From assembly GCA_030425705.1 (NCBI GenBank), contig JAUHZU010000003.1:186001-250000 (forward strand): DNA of 64,000 nt, given 5' to 3'. This document shows, in pieces, positions 50,033 through 59,008 of the stretch. The stretch comes from Phycisphaerae bacterium (lineage in GTDB: Bacteria > Planctomycetota > Phycisphaerae > Phycisphaerales > Phycisphaeraceae). Below the pieces are notes generated by a model. That model searched no databases. It was not told the DNA's origin and saw only the letters and a list, made by a program, of their open reading frames with translations. A program made the translations under genes and the position numbers. Within the stretch, counting starts at the first letter, position 1. Each line of letters opens with the position of its first letter.

Positions 50033-51334
50033 TTACGCCGCGTTCGGCTTGGGCAGGCGTTCGGTGCGCTGGGCCGGCTCATCCTGTGTCAGGTCCGCGG
50101 CGTTGTGTCCGATCGAGAGGCAGACGATGGTGAGGTCGTCCTTCTGGTTCAGGGAGCCAGCCTGGGTATCGAGCCGGTCCTCCAGCCGCTGGATCGCGAC
50201 GGATGGGTCGCCGCTGCCCAGCGCGAGGAACTCCTCGGCGTAGTTCTCGTTGGCGACTCGGCGTTTGCCGTTGCGTCCCACCTCCTCATCCGGGAACGCG
50301 CACTCGAACCCGTCGCTGTAGATCAGCAGGCGGTCGCCGGCCTTGAGCTGCACGGTGGTTTCCTCGAACACTTCGTCGGGGAACACACCCAGGAGCCCGC
50401 CCTCGGGTTCGAGGGTCTGGACTTCCTCGTTGTCGCGGAGCAGCATCGGGAAGGGGTGCCCGGCCCGCGCGATGGTCATGGTGTTGTCGCGTGTGTCGAG
50501 CACGCCGTAGCACGCGGTAGCGAAGCGGACCTTGCCGGACTGGTGCGAGATCATGTCGGCGTTGAGCCGGGCGAGCGCCTCGCCGGGCGGGATGATGGTG
50601 TAGCCCGAGGCGGTCTCGGGCGTGATGCGTTTGCTTCGTAGGGAGCGCTTGATGTAGATGGTCATCAGCGCCGCGGGTACGCCGTGGCCGACGGCGTCGG
50701 CGACGAAGAAGCCCAGGTGGTGCTCGTCCAGGCGCATCGCATCGTAGATGTCGCCGCTGACATAGCCGGCCGGGCGGTAGAGCACATGGAACGAGGCGTC
50801 GCCGAGGTCGGGCAGCTTTTGTGGCAGGAACTCGCGCTGGAGCTGCGCGGCCATGCGCAGCTCCTCGTCCAGCTTACCGATCTGCTCGCACAGCCCGGTG
50901 TTCTGGGCGCGGAGCATCCGGCGTTCCCGGCGGAGCATCGCGATGGCGGGGGCCTGACTCATCAGGGTCTGCAGCACGGCGCATGCGCGTTCCGGGTCGG
51001 TCCCCGGGGGGCAGGCGACGATGCCTTCCTGGTAGCTCTGGCCCAGCAGTTCGTTGCCGTTGGGGCGCGAGATCAGCGCCGGGATCTGCCGGTCCTGCAA
51101 CTCGCCGACGATCTCAAACAGGTCGCCCGCCGCGGGCCGGTCCAGCAGCAGCCACGCCGCCTCCACCGCGGACAGGTGCGACGCCGGGTCCTGGAGCACG
51201 TTCTGGAGGCACGCCGTCTCCACGCGCGGCCGATCGCTGCCGCGCCAATGCGACAGCACCTTGTCGATGCCCGCGGGCGTTGGCGGCGCTCCATTCGCCG
51301 GGTCGGTGTCTCGAATCAGCAGCAACTGGCCCAT
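50033..51334 (-). CDS. SpoIIE/RsbU-type PP2C phosphatase
   Basis: A 433-residue protein serine phosphatase of the PPM/SpoIIE class. The N-terminus (about 1-130) looks like a degenerate receiver-type domain (VEAAWLLLDRPAAGDLFEIV, QIPALISRPN), then a coiled coil (MLRRERRMLRAQNTGLCEQI GKLDEELRMAAQLQREFLP), then the catalytic domain with VSGDIYDAMR, FFVADAVGHGVPAALMTIYI, IARAGHPFPMLLRDN, LIYSDGFECAFP and KDDLTIVCLSIG. The usual VGGDFYD is VSGDIYDA here. Such enzymes dephosphorylate anti-sigma antagonists. No partner is adjacent. GGAGGCGGAG precedes the ATG. Confidence 0.88.
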   Translation of the reverse strand: MGQLLLIRDTDPANGAPPTPAGIDKVLSHWRGSDRPRVETACLQNVLQDPASHLSAVEAAWLLLDRPAAGDLFEIVGELQDRQIPALISRPNGNELLGQSYQEGIVACPPGTDPERACAVLQTLMSQAPAIAMLRRERRMLRAQNTGLCEQIGKLDEELRMAAQLQREFLPQKLPDLGDASFHVLYRPAGYVSGDIYDAMRLDEHHLGFFVADAVGHGVPAALMTIYIKRSLRSKRITPETASGYTIIPPGEALARLNADMISHQSGKVRFATACYGVLDTRDNTMTIARAGHPFPMLLRDNEEVQTLEPEGGLLGVFPDEVFEETTVQLKAGDRLLIYSDGFECAFPDEEVGRNGKRRVANENYAEEFLALGSGDPSVAIQRLEDRLDTQAGSLNQKDDLTIVCLSIGHNAADLTQDEPAQRTERLPKPNAA

Positions 51335-51382
51335 CTCCGCCTCCTCCGCCGACCGGGGCGGTCAGCTAGGAGACGCATCGGA

Positions 51383-51937
51383 CTATCGGGCCCTCGCCTT
51401 GAGGTCTTCCAGCGGCAGGTCGATCACATCGCCGACCGACAGACCGAGCGATGGGAGCGTCCCACCCCTGAGTTCGATCGCGAACATGGCGTACTTGTTG
51501 CTGGAGTACGACCGTGTCGGGCGGTACCACTCGTCGCTGCCGATCGGCTCGATGACCTCCATCGCGTGCATCGCGACGATCTCGCCCCGTTCGTCGAGGT
51601 AGATGATGTCGATCGGCACATAGCAGCGGCGCATCACAAACCGCAGGACCCGCGCAGACGGATGCACGAACAGCATCCCGCCGTCTTCGGGGATCGATCG
51701 GCGGTCCGACAGGCCCTGGAACCTCGCCGCGTCGGTCAGCGCGAGCTCGAGGTTGAAGGTCTGCCCGCTGATGGTGACCCGCTGGTGCGTGTCGGATGCG
51801 GTGTCCTCGCGGGGCGTGTCCTGCTGGACGGGGACCACGGGCGCGACGGGGGCGCAGCTCGGCGCGATCGCGACGTAGAGCCCGGCCGCAACGATCGCCG
51901 CCGCAACGGCACTCAGGGCTAGCTTTGTCGGAGCCAT
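51383..51937 (-). CDS. DUF192-family exported protein
   Basis: A 184-residue DUF192 protein with an N-terminal membrane anchor/signal (LALSAVAAAIVAAGLYVAIA, then Cys). Conserved family elements are FNLELALTDAARFQGLSDRR, PEDGGMLFVHPSARVLRFVM RRCYVPIDIIYLDERG and VIEPIG, and the end VGDVIDLPLEDLK. A role is not established in the family. It overlaps the 3' end of gluQ by 19 bp, so it is co-transcribed with gluQ. Confidence 0.85.
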   Translation of the reverse strand: MAPTKLALSAVAAAIVAAGLYVAIAPSCAPVAPVVPVQQDTPREDTASDTHQRVTISGQTFNLELALTDAARFQGLSDRRSIPEDGGMLFVHPSARVLRFVMRRCYVPIDIIYLDERGEIVAMHAMEVIEPIGSDEWYRPTRSYSSNKYAMFAIELRGGTLPSLGLSVGDVIDLPLEDLKARAR

Positions 51938-52893
51938 CGGTCGTCCTCATCGGTCAGCCGGACCGGCTCACGGTAGAGCCGGCCGGGGTCCAGCCGCTCC
52001 GCAAACGCGTCCGCAGGCATCGGCCGGGGGGTGTCGGTCAGCCCCGCATAATACGCGAGCAGGCCCACGACCCGCTCGGCGGGCATCCCCGCGTCGCGGT
52101 AGGTCGCCAGCCGCGTGTCGCCGTGCCGCTTGGCCAGCCGCAGCCCGTCGGGCCCGTAGACCAGCGGCAGGTGCGTGTAGCTCGGCAGTTCGCCCAGGCC
52201 TAGGAGCCGGTACAGCAACACCTGCCGCGCGGCGGAGTCGAGCAGGTCGTCGCCGCGGACGACCTGCGTCACGCCCTGACGCGCATCATCGACAACGACC
52301 GCCAGCTGATACGCGGGCAGGCCGGCCTTGGTCGCCACGACGAAGTCGCCGACCTGCTGTTGGATGTTGACCGAGTACTGCCCGTGCAGCGCATCCTCGA
52401 ACGCGACCGGCTCGTCGGGGACGATCAGACGCCAACACGTGCCGTCGTCCCCCAGCAGCGGCGGGGCGTCGGCGTCGAAGCGGTACCGGCCACCGGCCGG
52501 TCGATGGAGGCCCGGGTAGCGCAGCTCGTGCTCGCCCGCGTTGGGCGCGGACAGGGCCGCGGCGATCTCCCGCCGGGTCGCCGTGCACGGGTAGATCACG
52601 CCGCGCTCGGCCAACGACTGCAACGCGGCGCGGTAGGGCGCCAGGTCGGCGGACTGGTAGACCGGCCCCTCGTCCCAGTCGATGCCCAGCCACCGCAGCA
52701 GCGCGATCGCCTGCCCGTCCGATCCCTGCTTGATGCGCGGGCCGTCCAGGTCCTCGATCCGCAGCAGGATGCGCCAGCCCAGCCGACGCGCGAGCGCCCA
52801 GTTGGTCATGAACGTCAGCGCGTTGCCCAGGTGCAGCGCCCCGGTCGGCGACGGCGCGAGGCGGGTGACGGGTTGGCGCTCGGGCTCGGGCAT
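51919..52893 (-). CDS. gluQ: Glutamyl-Q tRNA(Asp) synthetase
   Basis: GluQ attaches glutamate to queuosine-34 of tRNA(Asp). The 324-residue protein is a truncated class I glutamyl-tRNA synthetase. It has the N-terminal TRLAPSPTGALHLGNALTFM with HLGN signature, RILLRIEDLDGPRIKQGSDG, a KLSK-like LRLAKRHGDTR and no anticodon-binding domain. The zinc-region Cys of many GluQ is only partly visible (CTATRRE). It completes the queuosine link with queD and queE at the left end. The start at 52893 is 24 bp from the divergent purN start. Confidence 0.92.
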   Translation of the reverse strand: MPEPERQPVTRLAPSPTGALHLGNALTFMTNWALARRLGWRILLRIEDLDGPRIKQGSDGQAIALLRWLGIDWDEGPVYQSADLAPYRAALQSLAERGVIYPCTATRREIAAALSAPNAGEHELRYPGLHRPAGGRYRFDADAPPLLGDDGTCWRLIVPDEPVAFEDALHGQYSVNIQQQVGDFVVATKAGLPAYQLAVVVDDARQGVTQVVRGDDLLDSAARQVLLYRLLGLGELPSYTHLPLVYGPDGLRLAKRHGDTRLATYRDAGMPAERVVGLLAYYAGLTDTPRPMPADAFAERLDPGRLYREPVRLTDEDDRWLRQS

Positions 52894-52917
52894 CGGGCAA
52901 GATGCTATCGTACCGCC

Positions 52918-53556
52918 ATGCCCACGCGAACCGAGCCCGACCCACGCCCCGCACGCCTGGGGGTCCTGCTGTCCGGCGGCGGGACAACGATGGTGAACCT
53001 TGCCGAGCGCATTACCGACGGCACGTTGGACGCGACCATCGCACAGGTCATTGCTTCCAACGACCACTGCAAGGGGATCGACCGTGCCCGCCAGCTCGGG
53101 CTGCCCTGCACGGTGGTGCGTCGGAAGGGCTACAGCGCCCAGGGCGACCGCGCGACCGCCGCGTTTTCTGAAGACATCTTCAAGCTGCTGCGTGAGGCAG
53201 AGGTGGACGTCGTTTGCCTCGCCGGGTTCCTGTCGCTGCTGGTCATCCCCGACGACTTTGTCGGCCGGGTGCTGAACATCCACCCGTCGCTCCTGCCGAA
53301 GTTCGGCGGCAAGGGGATGCACGGCCGGCACGTACACGAGGCCGTACTCGCCGCGGGGGAGACGACGACCGGCTGCACCGTCCACCTCGCGGACAACACC
53401 TACGACACCGGCCCGGTGGTGCTGCAGCGGAGCTGTGATGTCCTGCTTGGCGATACGCCCGAGGCGCTGGCCGCGCGGGTGTTTGAGCTGGAGAAGCAGG
53501 CCTACCCCGAGGCGATCACGCGGGTGGCCCGAGGCCTGCGGCGGTCGTCGCGATAA
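52918..53556 (+). CDS. purN: Phosphoribosylglycinamide formyltransferase PurN
   Basis: PurN formylates GAR with 10-formyl-THF in purine synthesis. The 212-residue protein has LGVLLSGGGTTMVNLAERIT, IASNDHCKGIDRARQLGLP, VVCLAGFLSLLVIPDDFVGR, the catalytic triad region VLNIHPSLLPKFGGKGMHGRHVH (Asn, His) and TVHLADNTYDTGPVVLQRS (Asp). TATCGT lies 6 nt before the ATG and there is no Shine-Dalgarno, so it is probably leaderless. It converges on tsaD with a 41-bp overlap. purF is 20 kb away. Confidence 0.95.
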   Translation: MPTRTEPDPRPARLGVLLSGGGTTMVNLAERITDGTLDATIAQVIASNDHCKGIDRARQLGLPCTVVRRKGYSAQGDRATAAFSEDIFKLLREAEVDVVCLAGFLSLLVIPDDFVGRVLNIHPSLLPKFGGKGMHGRHVHEAVLAAGETTTGCTVHLADNTYDTGPVVLQRSCDVLLGDTPEALAARVFELEKQAYPEAITRVARGLRRSSR

Positions 53557-54634
53557 CCGGGAGCGTCAGGTCGTCGACCCGCCCGGCCTGCAGCTTCGCG
53601 TGGGCGAGCCCGGCGATCATCGCCGCGTTGTCCACGCACAGCGCTAACGGCGGGATATGCACAGGCAGCGACAGCTTGTCGCCCAGCGCGGCGGCCCGCT
53701 GCCGCAGCAGGGAGTTCGCGCTGACCCCGCCGCCGATGATCAGCCCGCGCGGCGGACGCCCGGCATCGGACAGGTGCCGGACGGCACGCTTGAGCTTGGT
53801 CATGACCGTGTCGACCACCGCCTGCTGGAACGACGCGGCGAGGTCCGCCCGCTCGGCGTCGGTGAGGTCGGCGGCGCTGCGCTCGAACCGGGCCTGCCTG
53901 CCCCGGCCGACGGGCGTGCCCCGTGTCGCATACAGCAGCGCCGTCTTGAGCCCGGAGAACGAGAAGTCCAGCGACCCGGGCCCGAGCAGCGGGCGCGGCA
54001 GCTTGTGCGCGGCGGGGTTGCCTTGCTGCGCGAGCTTGTCGAGGTTAGGCCCGCCGGGGTAGCCAGCGTCGAGGATGACCGCCGCCTTGTCGTAGGCCTC
54101 GCCGACCGCGTCGTCGATCGTCTTGCCCAGCAGCGTCATCGACAGCGGCGAGGCCACGTCGTAGAGCGAGGTGTGCCCGCCCGAGACGACCAGCCCGAGC
54201 GCGGGGTAGGTGATGTCGGGTGGTGGGTTTCCAAGACTCGGTGTGCTGGCGGCAGTGTGCGGCGGGTGGAGCGTGGCGGCATAGAGGTGCGCTTCGACGT
54301 GGTCGATCCCGATCAGCGGCACGCCCAGCGACCAGGCCAGCGTCTTCGCCGCGCTCGCCCCGACGATCAGCGAGCCCACCAGCCCCGGCCGGTTGCCCAC
54401 CGCGACGGCGTCGATCTCGCGCAGCGTGACACCGGCACCGTCCAGCGCCGCGCGTACCACCGGCCAGAGGCGTTCGAGGTGCGCCCGGCTGGCGATCTCC
54501 GGCACGACCCCGCCGTACCGCTCGTGCAGGTCGTGCTGCGTGCTCACCACGCTGCTGCGGACCTCCATGCCGTCGGCTACCACCGACGCGGCCGTCTCGT
54601 CGCAGCTTGTTTCCAGGCCGAGGATCACCGGCAT
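53516..54634 (-). CDS. tsaD: tRNA threonylcarbamoyladenosine biosynthesis protein TsaD
   Basis: TsaD transfers the threonylcarbamoyl group to A37 of ANN-decoding tRNAs. The 372-residue protein has VILGLETSCDETAASVVADG, VSTQHDLHERYGGVVPEIAS RAH, the metal site GVPLIGIDHVEAHLYA (HxxxH), LVVSGGHTSLYDV, GEAYDKAA and IIGGGVSANSLLRQR. A short insertion of about 15 residues (HPPHTAASTPSLGNPPP) follows the HVEAH helix. The ATG at 54634 is 2 bp after the S41 protease stop, which suggests a shared transcript. Confidence 0.96.
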   Translation of the reverse strand: MPVILGLETSCDETAASVVADGMEVRSSVVSTQHDLHERYGGVVPEIASRAHLERLWPVVRAALDGAGVTLREIDAVAVGNRPGLVGSLIVGASAAKTLAWSLGVPLIGIDHVEAHLYAATLHPPHTAASTPSLGNPPPDITYPALGLVVSGGHTSLYDVASPLSMTLLGKTIDDAVGEAYDKAAVILDAGYPGGPNLDKLAQQGNPAAHKLPRPLLGPGSLDFSFSGLKTALLYATRGTPVGRGRQARFERSAADLTDAERADLAASFQQAVVDTVMTKLKRAVRHLSDAGRPPRGLIIGGGVSANSLLRQRAAALGDKLSLPVHIPPLALCVDNAAMIAGLAHAKLQAGRVDDLTLPVIATTAAGLGPPA

Positions 54635-54636
54635 GG

Positions 54637-56190
54637 CTACGGCTGCTCCTGCGTGTCGCCGCCGGTGGGCGTGTCGCCCTCGGGGATCGGGTCGCCCGTC
54701 ACGTCGTCGATCACCGGTCCGGGCACCATGTCCGCCAGCCGACGCTCGACCTCGGCCAACGCTTCGGCCAGCTCGGACTGCTGCCGCCGGAGCGACTCCA
54801 CCTCGGCCTGCCGGCGGATCGTGTCCGTGTTGTTCTCGTCCGTCGTGGGCCAGTTCCCATCCACCAGACGCGTCTGCGCCGCGCCCAGCGCCGCCGCGAG
54901 CTGCGGGTCCAGCAGGTGCTCGGTGATCCACGCCGGCGTCACCGGCCCCGACAGGCCCGCGTACGGGTCGTCGGACACCGCCTCGCGCCGCCTGCGGATC
55001 ATCGCGATCTGGTCGTCGATCGACATCGCGATATACGCGCCCGGCGACGGGTCCACGCCCCAGCGCTCCGCGCCCGGTACACGGTGGATCAGCCGGCCCG
55101 AAGGCACGTACCACCGCGCGGTCGTCAGCTTCAACGCGCCGCTGCCGTCCTGCAGGTCCATCACCTGCTGCACGCTCCCCTTGCCGTACGACCGCGTCCC
55201 GACGATGTACGCCCGGTCGTGGTCCTGCAACGCCCCGGCCACGATCTCCGACGCAGAGGCGCTCTGCTCGTTGATGAGCACGACCAGCGGCGTGTCCGGC
55301 AGCAGGGTCTTATCGCTGGTTTCAAGGACCTCCTCGGCGCTGATCCGCCCGCGGATCGTGACCACGGTCTTGCCGCCGGGGAGGAACAGGTCGCTCACCC
55401 CCTGCGCGCCGGTGAGCAGGCCGCCCCCATTGTCGCGCAGGTCGAGGATCAGCCCGCGCAGCCCCTGGGCCTTGAGGTCGGTCAGGACCTGCGTGAGCTC
55501 GTCGAGGGACTTGTCGCCGAACTGGGTGAGCTGGACGTAGGCGATCTGGTGGTCCGGGTCGATCATGTACGTCTGCCCGCCGTCTTCGAGCCGGCGGTAG
55601 CCGCGGACGGTGGCGACGGTGATGGTGTCGCGGGTGATGGTGAGGGTGGCGGTCTGCCCGTCGCGGTGGCGGACAAGGAGGGTGACCTGCGTGCCGGGCT
55701 TGCCCTTGAGGCGGCGCTGCGACTCTTCGATCGAGATGCCCTCGGTATCGAAGCCGTCGATCTCGAGCACGATATCGCCGGGGAGCACGCCCGCCTGCCA
55801 CGCGGGGGAATCCTCGAACGGCTGGACGATGCGCAGGCGGTTGTCCTGCAGGTCGATCTCCGCGCCGATGCCGGTGTACTCGCCCTGCACGTGCTCGTTG
55901 AAGGACGCGAGCTGCTCGGCGTTGAAGTAGGTCGTGTGCGGGTCGCCCAGCGAGTCGACCATCCCGCGGATCGCCGCCTCGGTCAGCGCGTCCTGCTCGG
56001 GGGCGTCGACGTAGCCCTGCATCAGCGCTTCGCGGACGCTGACGACCGATCCGAGGTCGCGGAGGATCCCCGCGGGCCTCGCCCACGCGTAGAAGGCGAT
56101 ATTCAGGATCAGCGCGACCACGACCGCGAGCAGCGCAACCTCGCCGATGATCCGGTGCCACCGGTTGACTTCGTGGCGGTGTTCTTTCAT
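54637..56190 (-). CDS. S41 C-terminal processing peptidase (Ctp family)
   Basis: A 517-residue periplasmic serine protease. It has an N-terminal membrane anchor (IIGEVALLAVVVALILNIAF), then SLGDPHTTYFNAEQLASF, a PDZ domain (TGIGAEIDLQDNRLRIVQPF EDSPAWQAGVLPGDIVLEID), LRGLILDLRDNGGGLLTGAQ, the catalytic Ser in LINEQSASASEIVAGALQDH and the Lys in GTRSYGKGSVQQVMDL. A C-terminal coiled coil (ETLRRQ-like region near 460-500) precedes a Gly/Thr/Pro tail. TATCAT (minus, 56197-56202) lies 6 nt before the ATG, so it is likely leaderless. Confidence 0.94.
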   Translation of the reverse strand: MKEHRHEVNRWHRIIGEVALLAVVVALILNIAFYAWARPAGILRDLGSVVSVREALMQGYVDAPEQDALTEAAIRGMVDSLGDPHTTYFNAEQLASFNEHVQGEYTGIGAEIDLQDNRLRIVQPFEDSPAWQAGVLPGDIVLEIDGFDTEGISIEESQRRLKGKPGTQVTLLVRHRDGQTATLTITRDTITVATVRGYRRLEDGGQTYMIDPDHQIAYVQLTQFGDKSLDELTQVLTDLKAQGLRGLILDLRDNGGGLLTGAQGVSDLFLPGGKTVVTIRGRISAEEVLETSDKTLLPDTPLVVLINEQSASASEIVAGALQDHDRAYIVGTRSYGKGSVQQVMDLQDGSGALKLTTARWYVPSGRLIHRVPGAERWGVDPSPGAYIAMSIDDQIAMIRRRREAVSDDPYAGLSGPVTPAWITEHLLDPQLAAALGAAQTRLVDGNWPTTDENNTDTIRRQAEVESLRRQQSELAEALAEVERRLADMVPGPVIDDVTGDPIPEGDTPTGGDTQEQP

Positions 56191-56267
56191 CCGGGCATGA
56201 TACGGCCCGAAACGCGCGCGGGTTTGCGGATCGCATCATGGCGGGGCCGATCCGCTATCCTTCACGC

Positions 56268-57701
56268 ATGGCCAAGACCCGGGTCCAGTTCGTGTGCAAC
56301 CAGTGCGGCGCGGTGCAGCCCAAGTGGATGGGCAAGTGCCCGGACTGCGGGGCGTGGGACGCCCTGGAGGAGTTCCGCGACGCGGGGAAGCAGGCGAAGC
56401 AGGGCCCGTTTTCAGGGTCGGTCGTGCCGATCGATGGCGACGGGGCGCAGGCGCTGCCGATCGGCGAGATCGACGCCGGCAGCGGACCGGTGACCCGTGT
56501 GCCCAGCGGCGTGTTCGAGTTCGACCGGGTGCTGGGTGGGGCCATCGATACAGAGACGGCATCGGTTGACGGGGCGGCTAAAGGGTCGGGCGCGGGGCTC
56601 GTGCCCGGGTCCGCGGTGCTCATCGGCGGCGACCCGGGGATCGGCAAGTCCACACTCATGCTGCAGGCCGCGGCCGGCCTCGCACGGCGCGGGCAGCGGG
56701 TGCTCTACGTCACCAGCGAGGAGTCCGCCCAGCAGCTCAAGCTCCGCGCCGCCCGATTGCTCGGCGGCGACCTGCCCGACAACCTCTTCGTCCTGGCCGA
56801 CACCAACCTCGCACGTACCCTCGAGCAGGCCCGCCGGGTCGAGCCGGCCGTGCTCGTTGTCGACTCGATCCAGATGCTCTACAAGGGCGATCTTCCTGCT
56901 GCGCCGGGGAGCGTGACCCAGCTCCGGGCCTGCTGCCTCGAACTCGTCTACCACGCCAAGCTGACCGGCACCGCGCTGCTGCTGGTCGGCCACGTCACCA
57001 AGCAGGGCGGCCTCGCCGGGCCCCGCCTGCTCGAACACATGGTCGACACGGTCCTCTACTTCGAGGGCGACCGCTACCACAGCTACCGCGTCGTCCGCGC
57101 GATCAAGAACCGCTTCGGTACGACCCTGGAGGTTGGGCTCTTCGAGATGACCGACCGCGGGCTGACACAGGTCGAGGACGGCCGGGGCCTCCTCGCCGCC
57201 GAGTACCAGAGCCGGCCGGGCAGCGTCGTCTGCCCGGTGTTGCACGGCACGCGCTGCCTGCTGGTCGAGATGCAGGCGCTGACCGCGACCGGTTTCCTGG
57301 GCAGCGCGAAACGCAAGGTCAGCGGGCTGGACGGCTCACGGCTGGCGATGCTCATCGCGGTACTGGAGAAGCACGCCGAACTCCGGCTCGCGGACCAGGA
57401 CATCTTCGCCAGCGCGGTGGGGGGGATGAAGGTTGCCGAGCCGGCGGCGGACCTGGGGCTCGCGCTGGCGATCGCGGGCTCGCTGCTGAACCGCTCGCTC
57501 GAGCCGGGGGTGTGCGCGATCGGCGAGATCGGCCTGGGCGGGGAGGTCCGCCACGTCCAGCAGATGGAGCAGCGACTCCGCGAAGCAGCGCGGATGGGGT
57601 TCACGCGCATCCTCACCCCCAAAACCCCCGCGAAACCGCCCAAGGGCGCCAAGGTCGTCCCCCTCCGGACGCTTGGCCAGGCGCTCGAGCACCTGGGCTG
57701 A
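56268..57701 (+). CDS. radA: DNA repair protein RadA
   Basis: RadA is a RecA-like helicase that drives branch migration. The 477-residue protein has the N-terminal C4 zinc finger (VCNQCGAVQPKWMGKCPDCG), Walker A IGGDPGIGKSTLMLQ, Walker B VLVVDSIQMLY, the RadA-specific KNRFGTTLEVGLFEM and a C-terminal Lon-like domain (GGMKVAEPAADLGLALAIAG, then IGEIGLGGEVRHV) without peptidase function. About 22 residues are inserted before Walker A (around IDTETASVDGAAKGSGAGL). TATCCT lies 6 nt before the ATG at 56268, so leaderless. The upstream in-frame ATG at 56238 is disfavoured. Confidence 0.95.
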   Translation: MAKTRVQFVCNQCGAVQPKWMGKCPDCGAWDALEEFRDAGKQAKQGPFSGSVVPIDGDGAQALPIGEIDAGSGPVTRVPSGVFEFDRVLGGAIDTETASVDGAAKGSGAGLVPGSAVLIGGDPGIGKSTLMLQAAAGLARRGQRVLYVTSEESAQQLKLRAARLLGGDLPDNLFVLADTNLARTLEQARRVEPAVLVVDSIQMLYKGDLPAAPGSVTQLRACCLELVYHAKLTGTALLLVGHVTKQGGLAGPRLLEHMVDTVLYFEGDRYHSYRVVRAIKNRFGTTLEVGLFEMTDRGLTQVEDGRGLLAAEYQSRPGSVVCPVLHGTRCLLVEMQALTATGFLGSAKRKVSGLDGSRLAMLIAVLEKHAELRLADQDIFASAVGGMKVAEPAADLGLALAIAGSLLNRSLEPGVCAIGEIGLGGEVRHVQQMEQRLREAARMGFTRILTPKTPAKPPKGAKVVPLRTLGQALEHLG

Positions 57702-57748
57702 ACCGGTTCCGTCCAGCCCCAACCGAGGGCCAGCCGATAGCACCCTGT

Positions 57749-59008
57749 ATGCAACGACGTTGTTCCCCCTGTTGCCGGTGGCTGTCTACGGTGCTGCTTG
57801 TGATCGCCGGTGTGCTTCATCCTTCCGCGGTTGCGCAGGTCCTGCACGGCGAGTGGGTGGACCGTTCGCAGGAGGCGATCGAGGACCACCGCAGGACGCC
57901 GGTGAAGGTCGTGGTGCTGGATGAGAACGACCGTGCCGTGCGCGGCGCACAGGTGCGGATCGAGCAGACCCGGCACGACTTTGTGCTCGGCTTCGCCGTG
58001 GTCCAGCCCCAGCCGCCCGAGGGCGACGCGGCCGAGCGCCCGGTGTGGTGCTGCTTCAACGCGGTGGCGCTGGACCGGCTGACGGCGTTACGGTTTGCCG
58101 CGGCGTTCGACCCGGCAGAGGCCGACACCGCGGCGCGGCAGTGGGGCGGCTGGCTTTCGCCGATCCAAATCAGTTACGGCCCCGTACTCTCCGCCGACGC
58201 GGCACGCCTCCCCGACGCGGTGGTGCAGATGGACGCCGCATCGTTCGCGGGGTTTGTCGATGAGCGATTGGGTATTGCGCTGCGTAGCGACCGCGCGGTC
58301 GACCGCTTCGACCTCTATGCCGATGCGCTCAGCCACCGCCTGCCCGAGGACCGGCTGGGCGACGGGCTGCTCAACCGGCTGTACGACACCGCTGGCGCAC
58401 GCCGGCCCGGCGCGACACTGGGGCTCCGTGTCAGCGATGTGCTTAGCCAGAACCGCGCCCGCGACCTGCGCCAGCGGCTGCAGGCCCTGGACATCCGGCA
58501 GGTCCCGATCGACGAGGTCACGATCGAGCAGGCCTTCGTCGGCACGGTCAACCCTGTCGGGCTCGAACGCATCCTCCGCGACCAGATCGCGACGCTCGGC
58601 CTCCCCGTGACGATCGCTAACCTCGACGTTGGCGGCGGCTCCAGCGCCGCGGCGGCGATCAACCTCGAGGCCGTGCTCCGGTTGGCCTACGCGACGCCGA
58701 ACATCCGCGGCGTGTACCTCGCCGGGCTGTACGGCCACGAGTTCGAGGAGCCGACCAGCGCCCTGATCGACGACGCAGGCGAGCCCACCGCCTGCGGCGA
58801 CTTGGTTGAGGCGATGTTCCGCGGGCTCTGGTGGACAGACGTGACCCGCACGGCCGACGACTTGGGCAACGTGGTCGAGCGGGTCTACACCGGCTGGTAC
58901 CGCATCACCGCCACCCTTCCCGATGGCCGAACGCTGACGACCGAGGTGTACCTGCCCAAGTCCGACGAGACGCCGTACGTCGTGCTACAGGCGGGGCCGA
59001 GGGAGTAG
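57749..59008 (+). CDS. Secreted degenerate GH10-like protein
   Basis: A 419-residue exported protein (signal peptide STVLLVIAGVLHPSAVAQV). The N-terminal part, KVVVLDENDRAVRGAQVRIE QTRHDFVLGFAV, is the carbohydrate-binding-like prelude found before GH10 xylanase domains in planctomycetes. A TIM-barrel-like region follows (IQISYGPVLSADAARLPDAV, RLTALRFAAAFDPAEADTAA), but the canonical acid/base and nucleophile Glu sequences of GH10 are not apparent. The last part, GWYRITATLPDGRTLTTEVY, looks like a beta domain. Probably non-catalytic or divergent. It follows radA by 47 bp. Confidence 0.6.
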   Translation: MQRRCSPCCRWLSTVLLVIAGVLHPSAVAQVLHGEWVDRSQEAIEDHRRTPVKVVVLDENDRAVRGAQVRIEQTRHDFVLGFAVVQPQPPEGDAAERPVWCCFNAVALDRLTALRFAAAFDPAEADTAARQWGGWLSPIQISYGPVLSADAARLPDAVVQMDAASFAGFVDERLGIALRSDRAVDRFDLYADALSHRLPEDRLGDGLLNRLYDTAGARRPGATLGLRVSDVLSQNRARDLRQRLQALDIRQVPIDEVTIEQAFVGTVNPVGLERILRDQIATLGLPVTIANLDVGGGSSAAAAINLEAVLRLAYATPNIRGVYLAGLYGHEFEEPTSALIDDAGEPTACGDLVEAMFRGLWWTDVTRTADDLGNVVERVYTGWYRITATLPDGRTLTTEVYLPKSDETPYVVLQAGPRE

